This document shows, piece after piece, positions 19,862 through 28,530 of a stretch of DNA of 64,000 bases. Below the pieces are notes generated by a model. That model was not told the DNA's origin. It searched no databases and saw only the letters and a program-made list of their open reading frames with translations. Each line of letters opens with the position of its first letter. Positions within the stretch are counted from its first letter, which is position 1. The DNA is taken from the NCBI GenBank assembly GCA_014860585.1, contig JACZJL010000033.1:49278-113277 (forward strand). The letters run 5' to 3'. The stretch comes from Bacteroidales bacterium (GTDB taxonomy: Bacteria > Bacteroidota > Bacteroidia > Bacteroidales > 4484-276). Both the position numbers and the translations under genes were made by a program.

Positions 19862-20350
19862 TTAGTGATGATGTCCGTGAGCGCCATGTACATGTCCATG
19901 ATCGATCTCTTCGGCTGATGCGTCTCTGATTTCAACTACCTTAACGTCGAAGTTGAGCGTTTGCCCTGCCATGGGATGATTGCCATCGAGAACAATCACA
20001 TCGTCGTGAACTTCAATGACAGTGAGTAGAGTGGGTGGTTCGCCTTCAGCCATCTGCCCCTGCACCTGGATACCGACCTCAATACTTTCAGGGTCAGAAA
20101 AATTTGAACGGTTGACTTCGAAAACCAGGTCGTTATTGTAAGCGCCGTATGCTTTCTCGGGTTGAATGCTCACCTTAAACTCGTCGTTCACCGCTTTGCC
20201 TTCCAACTCAGCTTCAAGCCCGGGAATGATCCCGTGATGACCGTGCAAATAAGTCAGTGGCTCGCGACTGGATGAAGAGTCAATGATATTGTTTTCGCCG
20301 TCTGTCAGTGTGTAGTGAAATCCTACAACTTTGTTTTTTCCGATTTTCAT
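19862..20350 (-). CDS. FKBP-type peptidyl-prolyl cis-trans isomerase, SlyD-like
   Basis: 162 aa from the ATG at 20350. The frame is open to 20395, but the extra residues look non-coding and MKIGKNKVVGFHYTLTDGEN is the usual family start. An FKBP domain is split by an insert-in-flap chaperone domain (about 65-130), as in SlyD. GMIPG appears here as HGIIPGLEAELEGKAV. The C-terminal tail HGHVHGAHGHHH is a histidine-rich metal-binding tail like that of SlyD. It catalyses prolyl isomerisation during folding and may carry Ni2+ or other metals in the cytoplasm. It stands alone downstream of the divergent PKD lipoprotein gene. Confidence 0.93.
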   Translation of the reverse strand: MKIGKNKVVGFHYTLTDGENNIIDSSSSREPLTYLHGHHGIIPGLEAELEGKAVNDEFKVSIQPEKAYGAYNNDLVFEVNRSNFSDPESIEVGIQVQGQMAEGEPPTLLTVIEVHDDVIVLDGNHPMAGQTLNFDVKVVEIRDASAEEIDHGHVHGAHGHHH

Positions 20351-20452
20351 GTTGTGTAATATGCTTGATTGATAAAAAAAAGAAACATCCGTCAAGTAAT
20401 GGATGTTTCAAACATTATTTGAAGATTCTTTTACGTTTGCCTGGCTGATTTA

Positions 20453-20484
20453 TTGTAGCAGATTAGGTTTTTATCCTATTTTTG
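20453..20484 (+). promoter_or_regulatory. Bacteroidetes-type promoter of the PKD lipoprotein
   Basis: TTG at 20453-20455, a 21-nt spacer and TATTTTTG at 20477-20484 match the -33/-7 pattern. The ATG is at 20513. Confidence 0.55.
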
Positions 20485-20512
20485 CCGCCTGATAAATAAA
20501 ACTATTCCGACA

Positions 20513-20836
20513 ATGAGAAGCAAGATACTGTTTGGTTTATTCCTACTGCTGGTTATTTGGGCAGGTTGTAAAAAAGATGAAGACAGCAAAGACCTGAAAG
20601 CCGATTTTGACTGGACCCTGCAACAGGAACCCGGTAAGGTAATTTTTACCAATAAAAGCTCAAATGCAATTTCGTACGAGTGGAATTTTGATGACGGAAC
20701 CTTTTCTACCCAGACAAATCCTACCAAAACCTATCAGCAGAATGGCAGCTACATAGTCACTCTGAAAGCGTTTGGGACCGGGGCAACGGAGTCGGTTAAC
20801 GACACTATTGTGGTGAATAATATTCAGGCTAAATAG
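20513..20836 (+). CDS. Small lipoprotein with one PKD domain
   Basis: 107 aa. The signal peptide MRSKILFGLFLLLVIWAGC ends in a lipobox with Cys19, followed by a charged KKDEDSKD stretch. Residues 27-105 form a PKD-type immunoglobulin-like beta sandwich with the hallmark YEWNFDDG and the later TYQQNGSYIVTL. Such domains mediate protein or carbohydrate contacts. The single domain and lack of any enzyme make a binding or structural envelope role most likely. The gene is monocistronic with its own promoter. Confidence 0.85.
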   Translation: MRSKILFGLFLLLVIWAGCKKDEDSKDLKADFDWTLQQEPGKVIFTNKSSNAISYEWNFDDGTFSTQTNPTKTYQQNGSYIVTLKAFGTGATESVNDTIVVNNIQAK

Positions 20837-20936
20837 AGCTTTCCGGTTTGCCCTCACCATCACTTTTTCTGTTAATGTTTCTGGAACACTTCGTGGAAGC
20901 CTGGCACCCTGGTATCATGGTAAAGTTTTTTATTTA

Positions 20937-20990
20937 GCCACGAAGGCACGAAGATACAACACCTTACGTAAGGCACACGAAGGTAATAAT
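20937..20990. repeat. Intergenic dispersed repeat phrase
   Basis: A tagccacgaaggcacgaag motif followed by a second cacacgaagg copy. This resembles the low-complexity phrase repeats common between genes in this phylum. Nothing else is seen in the 273-base gap 20837-21109. Confidence 0.45.
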
Positions 20991-21109
20991 CTAAGATGCA
21001 TTGTCTTTAAAGAACGCTACCCGTAAAACTTGCTGTATAGTTGAAATAACTTTGCCGAAACCATTGATTTACGATAGAATCAGAAGTTTTTCAACATGCC
21101 CTAAATGAC

Positions 21110-22855
21110 CTAACCTCTGAGCTTTAAATCTTTGATTACATTCTCTATTTTTTCATCCAGCTGCATGTTTACCTGATCGAAATCCTTTATATCGCGCAAC
21201 TGGTCTTTCACACCGAAATAAAATTTTATTTTTGGTTCGGTGCCTGACGGCCTCATGCTGATCTTGGTGCCGTCGGCAGTGATAAACTGCAGCACATTGG
21301 ATGATGGCAGTTCAATTTTTGATTCTGTTTTTGCGCGTAAATCAATGGCTTTGCCGGTCAGGTAATCTTTAATCAGCACAACATCAGAATTATTGATCTT
21401 CCTGGGTGGTTTGGTTCTGAAGTTTTCCATCATTTTCTGGATTTCCTCAGCGCCGGTTTTCCCTTTTTTAGTGATCGAAATCAGGCTTTCTTTATAAAAA
21501 CCGAACTCAACGTAAATATCAATCAGCAGTTCGTAAATAGTTTTGCGCAGGTTGGCAGCCCATGCAGAGATTTCAGCAATCATGGCGCAGGTGGCCACAG
21601 CATCCTTGTCGCGAACAAAGTCTCCGATCATAAAGCCATAACTTTCTTCTCCACCCCCGATAAATGTTTTTTTACCCTCATTCTCGCGGATGATTTCGGC
21701 AATCCATTTAAAGCCGGTAAGTACATCATAACATTCAACACCGTATTTATCAGCTATATCCTTGATCAATTCAGACGTTACAATAGTTTTTACAATGAAC
21801 TCTTTTCCCAGCAACCTTCCTCTTTTTTGCCAGAGATGAAGCAGGTAATAGGTCAGGATAGCGGCTGTCTGATTGCCATTGAGCAGTATATAATTATCAT
21901 TCAGGTCTTTCACTGCAACGCCAACCCTGTCGCAGTCGGGATCGGTAGCCATCACCAGATCGGCATCCACTTTACGGGCTTTTTCGAGCGCCATTTCAAG
22001 TGCTTCCGGTTCTTCAGGGTTTGGAGAATGAACGGTGGGGAAATTTCCATCATTGATATCCTGCCTGTAAACCCTGAAAACATTTTCAAACCCATAACGT
22101 TCAAGGGCTGCAGGAACCATCTTCACCCCACAACCATGTAGCGGAGTGTAAACGATTTTTAGTTCCGACTGCCTTTTGTTTGATCCGGCCGACAGCGATA
22201 ACTTATCTACTTCGGCAAGGTATGCCTGGTCGACTTCTTCGCCAACGAGCTGAATGTTTTTCTTTACTCCTTTAAATTTCACCTCTTCAACTTTGATCTT
22301 TTCCACCTCCACAATCACATTTTTATCATGTGGAGGGATCAACTGCGCCCCATCGTTCCAGTAGGCTTTATAGCCATTGTATTCCCTGGGATTGTGCGAG
22401 GCGGTGATCATTACGCCGGTATGGCATTTGAAATATCTTATGGCATAAGAAAGCTCGGGTGTTGGCTTCAACTCATCAAACAAGAAAACCTTGAACCCAT
22501 TTGCCGAAAGTACTTCAGCCGTAATTTTAGCAAATAAGTCGCTTTTGTTGCGATTATCAAAAGCAATGGCAGCCCGGTATTCTTTTTCGCCGGGGAAGGC
22601 TTTTTTGATATAATTGGCTAAACCCTGGGTGGCCATACCCACCGTGTATTTATTCATCCGGTTGGTGCCAACGCCAATAATTCCGCGTAATCCACCTGTT
22701 CCGAACTCAAGATTCCGGTAAAAGGAATCCGCCAGTTCGTCGGGGTTATTTGCCATTAAATCCCTTATTGTTTCTTTGGTGGTTTCATCATAATTGCCTT
22801 CAAGCCAGCGATTGGCTGCTTCCAGCACTTTCGGGTCCATCTTCTTTTTTTCCAT
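21110..22855 (-). CDS. Phosphoglucomutase/phosphomannomutase (alpha-D-phosphohexomutase)
   Basis: 581 aa from the ATG at 22855; an upstream in-frame TTG at 22864 overlaps the previous stop. It interconverts hexose 1- and 6-phosphates. All four family motifs are present: the phosphoserine loop GVMITASHNPREYNG (Ser153), the metal loop DPDCDRVG, the sugar-specificity loop GGEESYGF, and the phosphate-binding RPSGTEPKIKFY. The length and the N-terminal extension fit the PgcA/PGM2-like subgroup. The start lies 5 bp after the stop of the T9SS protein gene, so both are probably transcribed from the promoter at 24445-24476. Confidence 0.95.
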   Translation of the reverse strand: MEKKKMDPKVLEAANRWLEGNYDETTKETIRDLMANNPDELADSFYRNLEFGTGGLRGIIGVGTNRMNKYTVGMATQGLANYIKKAFPGEKEYRAAIAFDNRNKSDLFAKITAEVLSANGFKVFLFDELKPTPELSYAIRYFKCHTGVMITASHNPREYNGYKAYWNDGAQLIPPHDKNVIVEVEKIKVEEVKFKGVKKNIQLVGEEVDQAYLAEVDKLSLSAGSNKRQSELKIVYTPLHGCGVKMVPAALERYGFENVFRVYRQDINDGNFPTVHSPNPEEPEALEMALEKARKVDADLVMATDPDCDRVGVAVKDLNDNYILLNGNQTAAILTYYLLHLWQKRGRLLGKEFIVKTIVTSELIKDIADKYGVECYDVLTGFKWIAEIIRENEGKKTFIGGGEESYGFMIGDFVRDKDAVATCAMIAEISAWAANLRKTIYELLIDIYVEFGFYKESLISITKKGKTGAEEIQKMMENFRTKPPRKINNSDVVLIKDYLTGKAIDLRAKTESKIELPSSNVLQFITADGTKISMRPSGTEPKIKFYFGVKDQLRDIKDFDQVNMQLDEKIENVIKDLKLRG

Positions 22856-22860
22856 AGATA

Positions 22861-24393
22861 TCAATGCTTTATAATTTTGTAATTGAATTCCTTTTCACCA
22901 GTAATGATTTTTACAATATAAAATCCCGGTTTGCTTTCCCTGATATTCATTTCAATTGGCTTTTTGTTAATCAGTTCTACAGTTGATTCCAGAATCCGAC
23001 GGCCGGCGATATCAAGCACTTCCACATGACACTCGCCGAAATCCTCATCAGTAATCAGTTGAAATAAACCATCAGTTGGATTCGGAACTAGCCGGAATTC
23101 CTTAAAATGCAGTTGAGGGTGGATGCCAACAAGGGTGTCAATGAGTTCGAAACTGGCAGGCTTGATCATTGTACCATGGATATTATCAAGGATTTTTAAA
23201 TCATATAATCCCGGGATTTCAAAAGGCGCGATAGCAAATAATGCCGAAATCATCTGGTTATTTATTAGTTGAACTTCAACTGCATAGATTTCATTTAACG
23301 TGCTGCTGCTGGTTAACCACACATTGATCATGCTGACGTGTTCAAACCATGTATATTCCGTTTCGATTATAACTTCAGGTGTGGTATTTACTTGAGCGGA
23401 GTTTGGGTTTAATGTTAAGATTCCCGGAGCAACAGGGTTTGTTGTCATAAAAAAAGCTTCGGGTAAAATCAGTTCCTGCTGATCAAAAACATGAACACTG
23501 TAAACTCCGGCGGGCAAGGTGTAAGGTATAACAAATTCAGCATGTAATAGTGTGTTGCTTAAGGCTTCAACGTTAAAGAAATGGTAAAAGCCATTTCCTT
23601 CCAAGGCGGCAGATTCAACTCCTGTTTGAAGGAATTCAGTGTTTTCACTATAAATGTCTAACTCAATCAAGGTGCCTGTAATGCCGTTATCAGGGACTAT
23701 CGATGTGATTGAAGGGGTTAGTCCTTCCATTAACTCAAATCCTTGATCAAGGGTTAGTGTTCCATCCAATTGGTTATTTGTTTGTACATCATAGAATCCC
23801 GGTTGATGCCAGAAGCTAAACGAAAAGTTGGCTTTGATCAGGGTATTGCTAAGGGTGTTGGAATAATTTGGGGTGATAATGTTGGACCCCTGGCTGAACC
23901 AGACAAATGTGCCTGTTCCAGTTTCAAAGTTGGTGTTTTGGCCTGATATGTATAAATCGATGGTTTCACCTTTTTCAGCGTGGTTAGGGTCTATTGCCGC
24001 AAGATATGGAGGATTGGGGTTGGGTTGCAGCTGGAATGCTTCAGGCAGGGTCATCATGCCGTTCACCGTGGTGTTTGCAGTTGCATCGTAAGTACCGTAT
24101 GGGTAGCTGTTCGAAAGCAGGAATATCCCTGACATCTCAGTGTTTGAAGTAATTGTAATGCTTTCAGGAAAAATTATCGTAGAAGTCGCCTGGTTGAGCC
24201 AGAATGCTGTGCTTGTTCCCTGCATAAAGTTTGTGTTTTGCCCAGTAAGGGTTAAAGTCAGCACCTGACCCTGGGTTCCGGAGGAAGGGGTAATATTGAC
24301 AATCGATTGTCCGATTAATTTGGAGGGGCAAATAACAGCTGAGGTCAAAAAAATGTATAGTAAAACTGAAAATAGCGTTATCCTTGTTTTCAT
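22861..24393 (-). CDS. Secreted IPT/TIG-like repeat protein with T9SS sorting domain
   Basis: 510 aa. The signal peptide at about 1-28 is followed by four tandem beta-sandwich repeats of about 100 residues that resemble IPT/TIG domains. Their openings are ITPSSGTQGQ, IDPNHAEKGE, IVPDNGITGT and LNPNSAQVNT, and three of the four continue with a conserved T-E/N-F segment. The C-terminal 80 residues (LVPNPTDGLFQL...NYKIIKH) are a type A T9SS sorting domain, implying outer-membrane export and cell-surface attachment. There is no enzyme motif; adhesion or matrix binding is an inference. First gene of a pair with the phosphohexomutase. Confidence 0.85.
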   Translation of the reverse strand: MKTRITLFSVLLYIFLTSAVICPSKLIGQSIVNITPSSGTQGQVLTLTLTGQNTNFMQGTSTAFWLNQATSTIIFPESITITSNTEMSGIFLLSNSYPYGTYDATANTTVNGMMTLPEAFQLQPNPNPPYLAAIDPNHAEKGETIDLYISGQNTNFETGTGTFVWFSQGSNIITPNYSNTLSNTLIKANFSFSFWHQPGFYDVQTNNQLDGTLTLDQGFELMEGLTPSITSIVPDNGITGTLIELDIYSENTEFLQTGVESAALEGNGFYHFFNVEALSNTLLHAEFVIPYTLPAGVYSVHVFDQQELILPEAFFMTTNPVAPGILTLNPNSAQVNTTPEVIIETEYTWFEHVSMINVWLTSSSTLNEIYAVEVQLINNQMISALFAIAPFEIPGLYDLKILDNIHGTMIKPASFELIDTLVGIHPQLHFKEFRLVPNPTDGLFQLITDEDFGECHVEVLDIAGRRILESTVELINKKPIEMNIRESKPGFYIVKIITGEKEFNYKIIKH

Positions 24394-24444
24394 TTGAAAT
24401 TAAACAATGTAAAGGTTGAACGTAATATCGTTGATTATTGCTGA

Positions 24445-24476
24445 CAAAAGTAGAAAAATTATGATCAGTGATCAAA
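24445..24476 (-). promoter_or_regulatory. Bacteroidetes-type promoter
   Basis: On the minus strand, TTTG (24476-24473), a 20-nt spacer and TACTTTTG (24452-24445) match both elements of the consensus. It is 52 nt upstream of the T9SS protein ATG and is one of the clearest promoters in the window. Confidence 0.65.
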
Positions 24477-24492
24477 AAATGCCGTTTTGCTT

Positions 24493-26592
24493 TCAGAGGT
24501 ATTTTTGTCGGTAAAGTTCAGCCTCATACTGATTGATGCTTTTATCCACTTTCTCCAACAAATAAACGACTTCGATGATCAGCTGACGGTCCAGCTCATT
24601 ATGATCGTGGATGGCCTGTTCAAATACTTTAACCATCCAGTCATCAGAATTTCTGATCCGGGTAAGGGCGAGGCTCATTACACGATCGTCAACGGTTTCT
24701 TTCAGGGCTTCAATGCGTTGATTGGTAATTTGTGTGACGAGGGTACGGTAGTTCGGATGTGTTTGAGCATTTTCAGTTACCCTTAGCACAAGATAAGCTG
24801 AATCTGGCTGGCCAGTTAATAAATAGATGACAGCGAGGTTCATTGCTGCCTCCGCAAATGTGGGAGAAATCTGAACAGCCTTTTTGTAGAAATGTATTGC
24901 TAGCTCGTTTTCATTTTTTATCCCATAGAAGGTGGCAAGATTGTTCAGCACATGCATGTGAAAGGGATTTGACTGGTAGGCATCCTGAAAATCAGCCAGC
25001 GCTTTATCTTTTTCCCCCAGGTTGTACCAGCCAAGCCCGCTGTACCAGCGCAATGGCGTTGCCGTCGGATCGAGTTTTGAAAAGTAAGTATCGGCCACTT
25101 CAATCTCATCAATCATCATTTGCCAGTTGCTGTTAGCGCGGTGTTCAAAGGCTTTTTTAGTATGGATTTCACTTTTGAGTCTGATCAGTCCGACATAAAA
25201 CGTGAACAGGAGCAATCCAATGAAAATCAGAAAAGAAAAGGTAATTATGGATTTGGAAAATTGTTTCGAAGTCTTGAGAATCAATTCATTTTTAACGAAA
25301 AGAAAAGCAAAAGTGAGATGTAGAAAAACTGACTGATCGGGACGCTCTTTTGGAAAACTCAGGGAAGCAATGATGACATATCCGGTTACAAAGAACAGCA
25401 AGAAAAGACCAACATATTTCTCGTTTAACTGTGTTGATTTTCTGATGATTCTTATCGAAAACATGAACGCAAGGACCAACAGGGCAAAATAAAACAGGAA
25501 GGCAAAAATTCCGTTTTCGGCCAGTACCCAAACAAAATCATTGTGCGGCCTTTGAAAAATGATCACCCCTTCAGCCGAGCGCAATCCTTCAGTTCCATAT
25601 TTTGGGAGGAGTATCTTCCAACTGCCGGCGCCCACGCCTGTCAATGGTCTTTCACTGAACATCTCCAGCGATTTTTCCCATAGAACCACCCGTTCGAGCG
25701 CCGAACCAAATTTGTAACTCCCGATTACATCAGCCTGTTTACGGAAGGTTTCAAAGGTGCTCAGGCGTGAATAAAGCCCGGTCGCAGCCACCACAATCAT
25801 CAGTGCAACAGCAAGGTAAATAATTAATGAAGTGATCTTTGAGAAGGTAATCTCAAGTGATTTCCTGAAAAAAATCAACATCAAACCCGAAACGACAGTT
25901 GCTGCGACAGTTGCAAGCCAAACTGAACGAACGAGTAAAAGGGTAATCATCAGGAGTGAAAGGAACGTGAGTGCCAGAAAACCATACCGCCACCAGGTAC
26001 GGTGAAAGTAAACACCCATCAGCAAAAAAGGAATGGTCAGAAACAGCATTTCAGCAAAGAGGTTTCGATGGGCTAAGACGCTGGTGATAAGGTAAGAGGA
26101 TTGATGATCGAGTGGAGAATTTTGTAATAAAACAACCAGTTGATAAATGCCGGTTATCAGGATAGTTGTTGAGTAAATCAATACCATTTTGGGAATCGTC
26201 AGGTGGATAATGCTGCTTTCCTTAAATATCAGAACAGCGATGATGAAAAAAATGAAATACTGAGCCGTGCGCAGCCAATCCCAGAGGCCTTCACCCAAAT
26301 TTACGGATACGAGGAGCGAAACTCCCGAAAATGCTACATACCCAAGATAAATAAGGAAAAATGGATGTATTGCAAAGTCAAATTGGAAAGGTCTTTTCCA
26401 GCTTTTAAACATCAGAACTGTCAGGAACAGAAACAAGATTATGGAGATTAACAATGTTCCTGGCGCCAGCACCGGGTCAAGTGCCCTGGTTACGTAAACG
26501 AAAGGCAATCCAGCGATTGACAGGAGTAAAAAGATGATGACAACGGGTCTGTCGTGCAGGATTTTTTTCACCTTAGCCAGTTGTTTGGTCAT
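24493..26592 (-). CDS. O-antigen ligase/polymerase-like membrane protein with C-terminal TPRs
   Basis: 699 aa. About 11-12 membrane helices fill residues 15-460. The Wzy_C/WaaL signature in the large periplasmic loop is visible as GVGAGSWKILLPKYG followed by FQRPHNDFVWVLAENG, including the HN pair. After the last helix come two or three tetratricopeptide repeats (about 510-610; LGWYNLGEKDKALADFQDAY, LATFYGIKNENELAIHFYKK). The family joins or polymerises glycans on lipid carriers. TPR-fused members are frequent in Bacteroidetes and may act on protein or lipid targets. The start overlaps the rmlD stop by 4 nt (ATGA), supporting co-translation in a surface-glycan operon. Confidence 0.87.
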   Translation of the reverse strand: MTKQLAKVKKILHDRPVVIIFLLLSIAGLPFVYVTRALDPVLAPGTLLISIILFLFLTVLMFKSWKRPFQFDFAIHPFFLIYLGYVAFSGVSLLVSVNLGEGLWDWLRTAQYFIFFIIAVLIFKESSIIHLTIPKMVLIYSTTILITGIYQLVVLLQNSPLDHQSSYLITSVLAHRNLFAEMLFLTIPFLLMGVYFHRTWWRYGFLALTFLSLLMITLLLVRSVWLATVAATVVSGLMLIFFRKSLEITFSKITSLIIYLAVALMIVVAATGLYSRLSTFETFRKQADVIGSYKFGSALERVVLWEKSLEMFSERPLTGVGAGSWKILLPKYGTEGLRSAEGVIIFQRPHNDFVWVLAENGIFAFLFYFALLVLAFMFSIRIIRKSTQLNEKYVGLFLLFFVTGYVIIASLSFPKERPDQSVFLHLTFAFLFVKNELILKTSKQFSKSIITFSFLIFIGLLLFTFYVGLIRLKSEIHTKKAFEHRANSNWQMMIDEIEVADTYFSKLDPTATPLRWYSGLGWYNLGEKDKALADFQDAYQSNPFHMHVLNNLATFYGIKNENELAIHFYKKAVQISPTFAEAAMNLAVIYLLTGQPDSAYLVLRVTENAQTHPNYRTLVTQITNQRIEALKETVDDRVMSLALTRIRNSDDWMVKVFEQAIHDHNELDRQLIIEVVYLLEKVDKSINQYEAELYRQKYL

Positions 26593-27452
26593 TGTAAAAT
26601 TTTGGCAATGCAGATAGCTAAACTGTCCCTCCAGTGGGGAATGGTGATTCCAAACTGCTTTTTAATCTTCTCCTTGTTCATCACACTGTAATAGGGACGG
26701 GCAGCAGGTAACGGATAGTTTTTTGTCTCGATTGGGTTCACTTTGCAGTGAATACCTGCAATCCGGTGAACGGCCAATGCAAAATCGTACCAGCTGGCCA
26801 CCCCTTCGTTGGAATAGTGAAAGATTTCAGTTTTCTTAAGATTAACCCAGCGAGGGATGAGTTCAAGGATGGTTTTTGCCAGGTCCCCTGCATAAGTTGG
26901 GGTTCCCACCTGGTCGAAAACTACATTTAGCGAATCCCGCTCTTTGCCAAGCCGGATCATTGTTTTAACAAAATTATTTCCGAATTGTGAATAAAGCCAA
27001 GACGTTCGAACAACAACTGCCTTCCCTCCATTTTTAAGAATCTCCTGCTCACCGTTATATTTTGACCGGGAATAAACCGAATTGGGTTCAGGTTGCTGGT
27101 CTTCGTTCAAAGGCTTGTGATAATGACCACCAAACACATAATCGGTTGAAATATGCACCAATGATGCATCATATTTTTTTGCGATTTGAGCCAGGTATCC
27201 CACGGATGTAGCATTGAGCAGCATGGCTTTGTCAGGCTCAGATTCTGCCTTATCCACTGCAGTGTAGCCGGCTGTATTCACTATGCAGTGAATGTTGTGG
27301 TTTACGACAAACTTTTCAACCGCAACTTTATCGGTGATGTCCAGTTCATCCACATCGGTAAAGAAAAACCCGAAATCAGGATAATCCTGCGCCAGTTCAT
27401 TCAGTTCACTGCCCAACTGTCCGTTACTTCCGGTAACTAGGATGTTCATCAT
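26589..27452 (-). CDS. rmlD: dTDP-4-dehydrorhamnose reductase
   Basis: 287 aa, extended short-chain dehydrogenase fold. It reduces dTDP-4-keto-L-rhamnose to dTDP-L-rhamnose with NAD(P)H, the last step of rhamnose donor synthesis. Visible features are the nucleotide motif GSNGQLG at the N-terminus, HISTDYVFGG, the catalytic YSRSKYNGE (Tyr and Lys) and the RTSWLYS segment. The start is MMNILVTG, so either Met may be used. It overlaps the O-antigen-ligase-like gene downstream, but rmlA, rmlB and rmlC are not in the window. Confidence 0.93.
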   Translation of the reverse strand: MMNILVTGSNGQLGSELNELAQDYPDFGFFFTDVDELDITDKVAVEKFVVNHNIHCIVNTAGYTAVDKAESEPDKAMLLNATSVGYLAQIAKKYDASLVHISTDYVFGGHYHKPLNEDQQPEPNSVYSRSKYNGEQEILKNGGKAVVVRTSWLYSQFGNNFVKTMIRLGKERDSLNVVFDQVGTPTYAGDLAKTILELIPRWVNLKKTEIFHYSNEGVASWYDFALAVHRIAGIHCKVNPIETKNYPLPAARPYYSVMNKEKIKKQFGITIPHWRDSLAICIAKILQ

Positions 27453-27548
27453 ACGTTTTCAATTTTGGTGTAAAAATACATGCATTCATGGAATAGTTAA
27501 TGGCAGATGTTCATTTAACGGGGATGACGGTGAACCTCACACCCGAAT

Positions 27549-28007
27549 TTATGACCTGAATAACCGCCTGTCAAATTCAAATGGTTCAACCTGAAGTATC
27601 TTAACACGACTAATTCCAGGGTGTTTTGTGTTGATTAGAAAATTATACTCGCCCTGCACCACCGCAGATGGAACTTTTAAAACCAGGAATTCATTCTTTT
27701 TTACAAAGTGGTCTCCAATTTGCCGGGTTAACCCGCTGTGAGGAAATGATTTCCATTCATCTGGTAAATCAGGATAGGAAATAATCATCATCGAATCTTC
27801 AGGAATTTCGATAATAATCAAGGCATAATCCTCCGGCATGATTCCCAAAGGAGTATGAACTGCCATTTCAGCAGTGCATAAAGCGCGGGTTTGGCTGGTA
27901 TAAAGCATTGCAGTCCCTTTTCTGTTCCATCTGCCTCCCGCCATTTCAGCACCTTTACCCGACAGGTCGCCGGCGTGTTTTGATTTAGATAGGCGATAGA
28001 CTATCAT
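27549..28007 (-). CDS. RES-domain toxin
   Basis: 152 aa. RES proteins are toxins of RES-Xre type II systems; characterised members degrade NAD+ or ADP-ribosylate a host enzyme. Visible are the N-terminal YRLSKSKHAGDLSGKGA, the GGRWNRKGTAMLYTS loop, the AEMAVH segment carrying the conserved Glu, and the C-terminal NFLINTKHPG that matches the family NxxxNPxHP block. The start overlaps the antitoxin stop by 4 nt (ATGA), the standard antitoxin-first arrangement. Confidence 0.92.
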   Translation of the reverse strand: MIVYRLSKSKHAGDLSGKGAEMAGGRWNRKGTAMLYTSQTRALCTAEMAVHTPLGIMPEDYALIIIEIPEDSMMIISYPDLPDEWKSFPHSGLTRQIGDHFVKKNEFLVLKVPSAVVQGEYNFLINTKHPGISRVKILQVEPFEFDRRLFRS

Positions 28008-28435
28008 GCGAGTATGCCATGTTCTATTCTTAGCAATTCATCATTCAGTAAACTGATCCCAAAGACATTGTCCAGTAAATCTTTTGGTTTTGCCTGACCA
28101 AGCGCAAGGTTTTCTGTTTCGAGCCAATTATCAAATTTCACCTTGTTGCCAAATACGTCAATTCCTTTTTTGTATAGCAGTGCAATTTGAAGAATTTTTT
28201 CTGACTGAACCGGATCGAAGGAACGGTTTTCCTTTCGTATGCGCAGCATCGTCCTTTCCGAAAGGTGCAGAAGAACTGACCATTCTGAAAGGCTAAAGGG
28301 ACTAACGCTGGCAATTGCGTCAAAAAATTCCATATCAACACCCTGCCGCACAATGTTGATCAGTTTTGAAGTATCATTGTCTTCCAATAGCTGGAATGAA
28401 GTATCTCCATGCATAAAACCTGTTGAATTTGCCAT
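28004..28435 (-). CDS. Xre/MbcA/ParS-type antitoxin (DUF2384)
   Basis: 143 aa, cognate antitoxin of the RES toxin. The N-terminal two-thirds contain a helix-turn-helix (about 50-85, FSLSEWSVLLHLSERTMLRI). The C-terminal part (GNKVKFDNWLETENLALG...KPKDLLDNVFG) is the DUF2384 toxin-binding domain. It neutralises the toxin and probably represses its own promoter. An inverted repeat at 28466-28490 overlaps the promoter and is the likely operator. Confidence 0.92.
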   Translation of the reverse strand: MANSTGFMHGDTSFQLLEDNDTSKLINIVRQGVDMEFFDAIASVSPFSLSEWSVLLHLSERTMLRIRKENRSFDPVQSEKILQIALLYKKGIDVFGNKVKFDNWLETENLALGQAKPKDLLDNVFGISLLNDELLRIEHGILA

Positions 28436-28453
28436 AGTTAAATTGATTTAGCG

Positions 28454-28490
28454 CAAAAATATGCAATTTGTCAATATTAAAACGACAAAT
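28454..28490 (-). promoter_or_regulatory. Promoter and inverted-repeat operator of the RES-Xre pair
   Basis: TATTTTTG (minus strand, 28461-28454) is a -7 element 19-26 nt before the antitoxin ATG. A perfect 7-bp inverted repeat ATTTGTC-N11-GACAAAT (28466-28490) lies just upstream and covers the expected -33 region, the position expected for autoregulation by the Xre protein. Confidence 0.5.
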
Positions 28491-28530
28491 GGCGGAAATA
28501 ATTTCAGTCTTCAATTCAGATTCAATGGAA

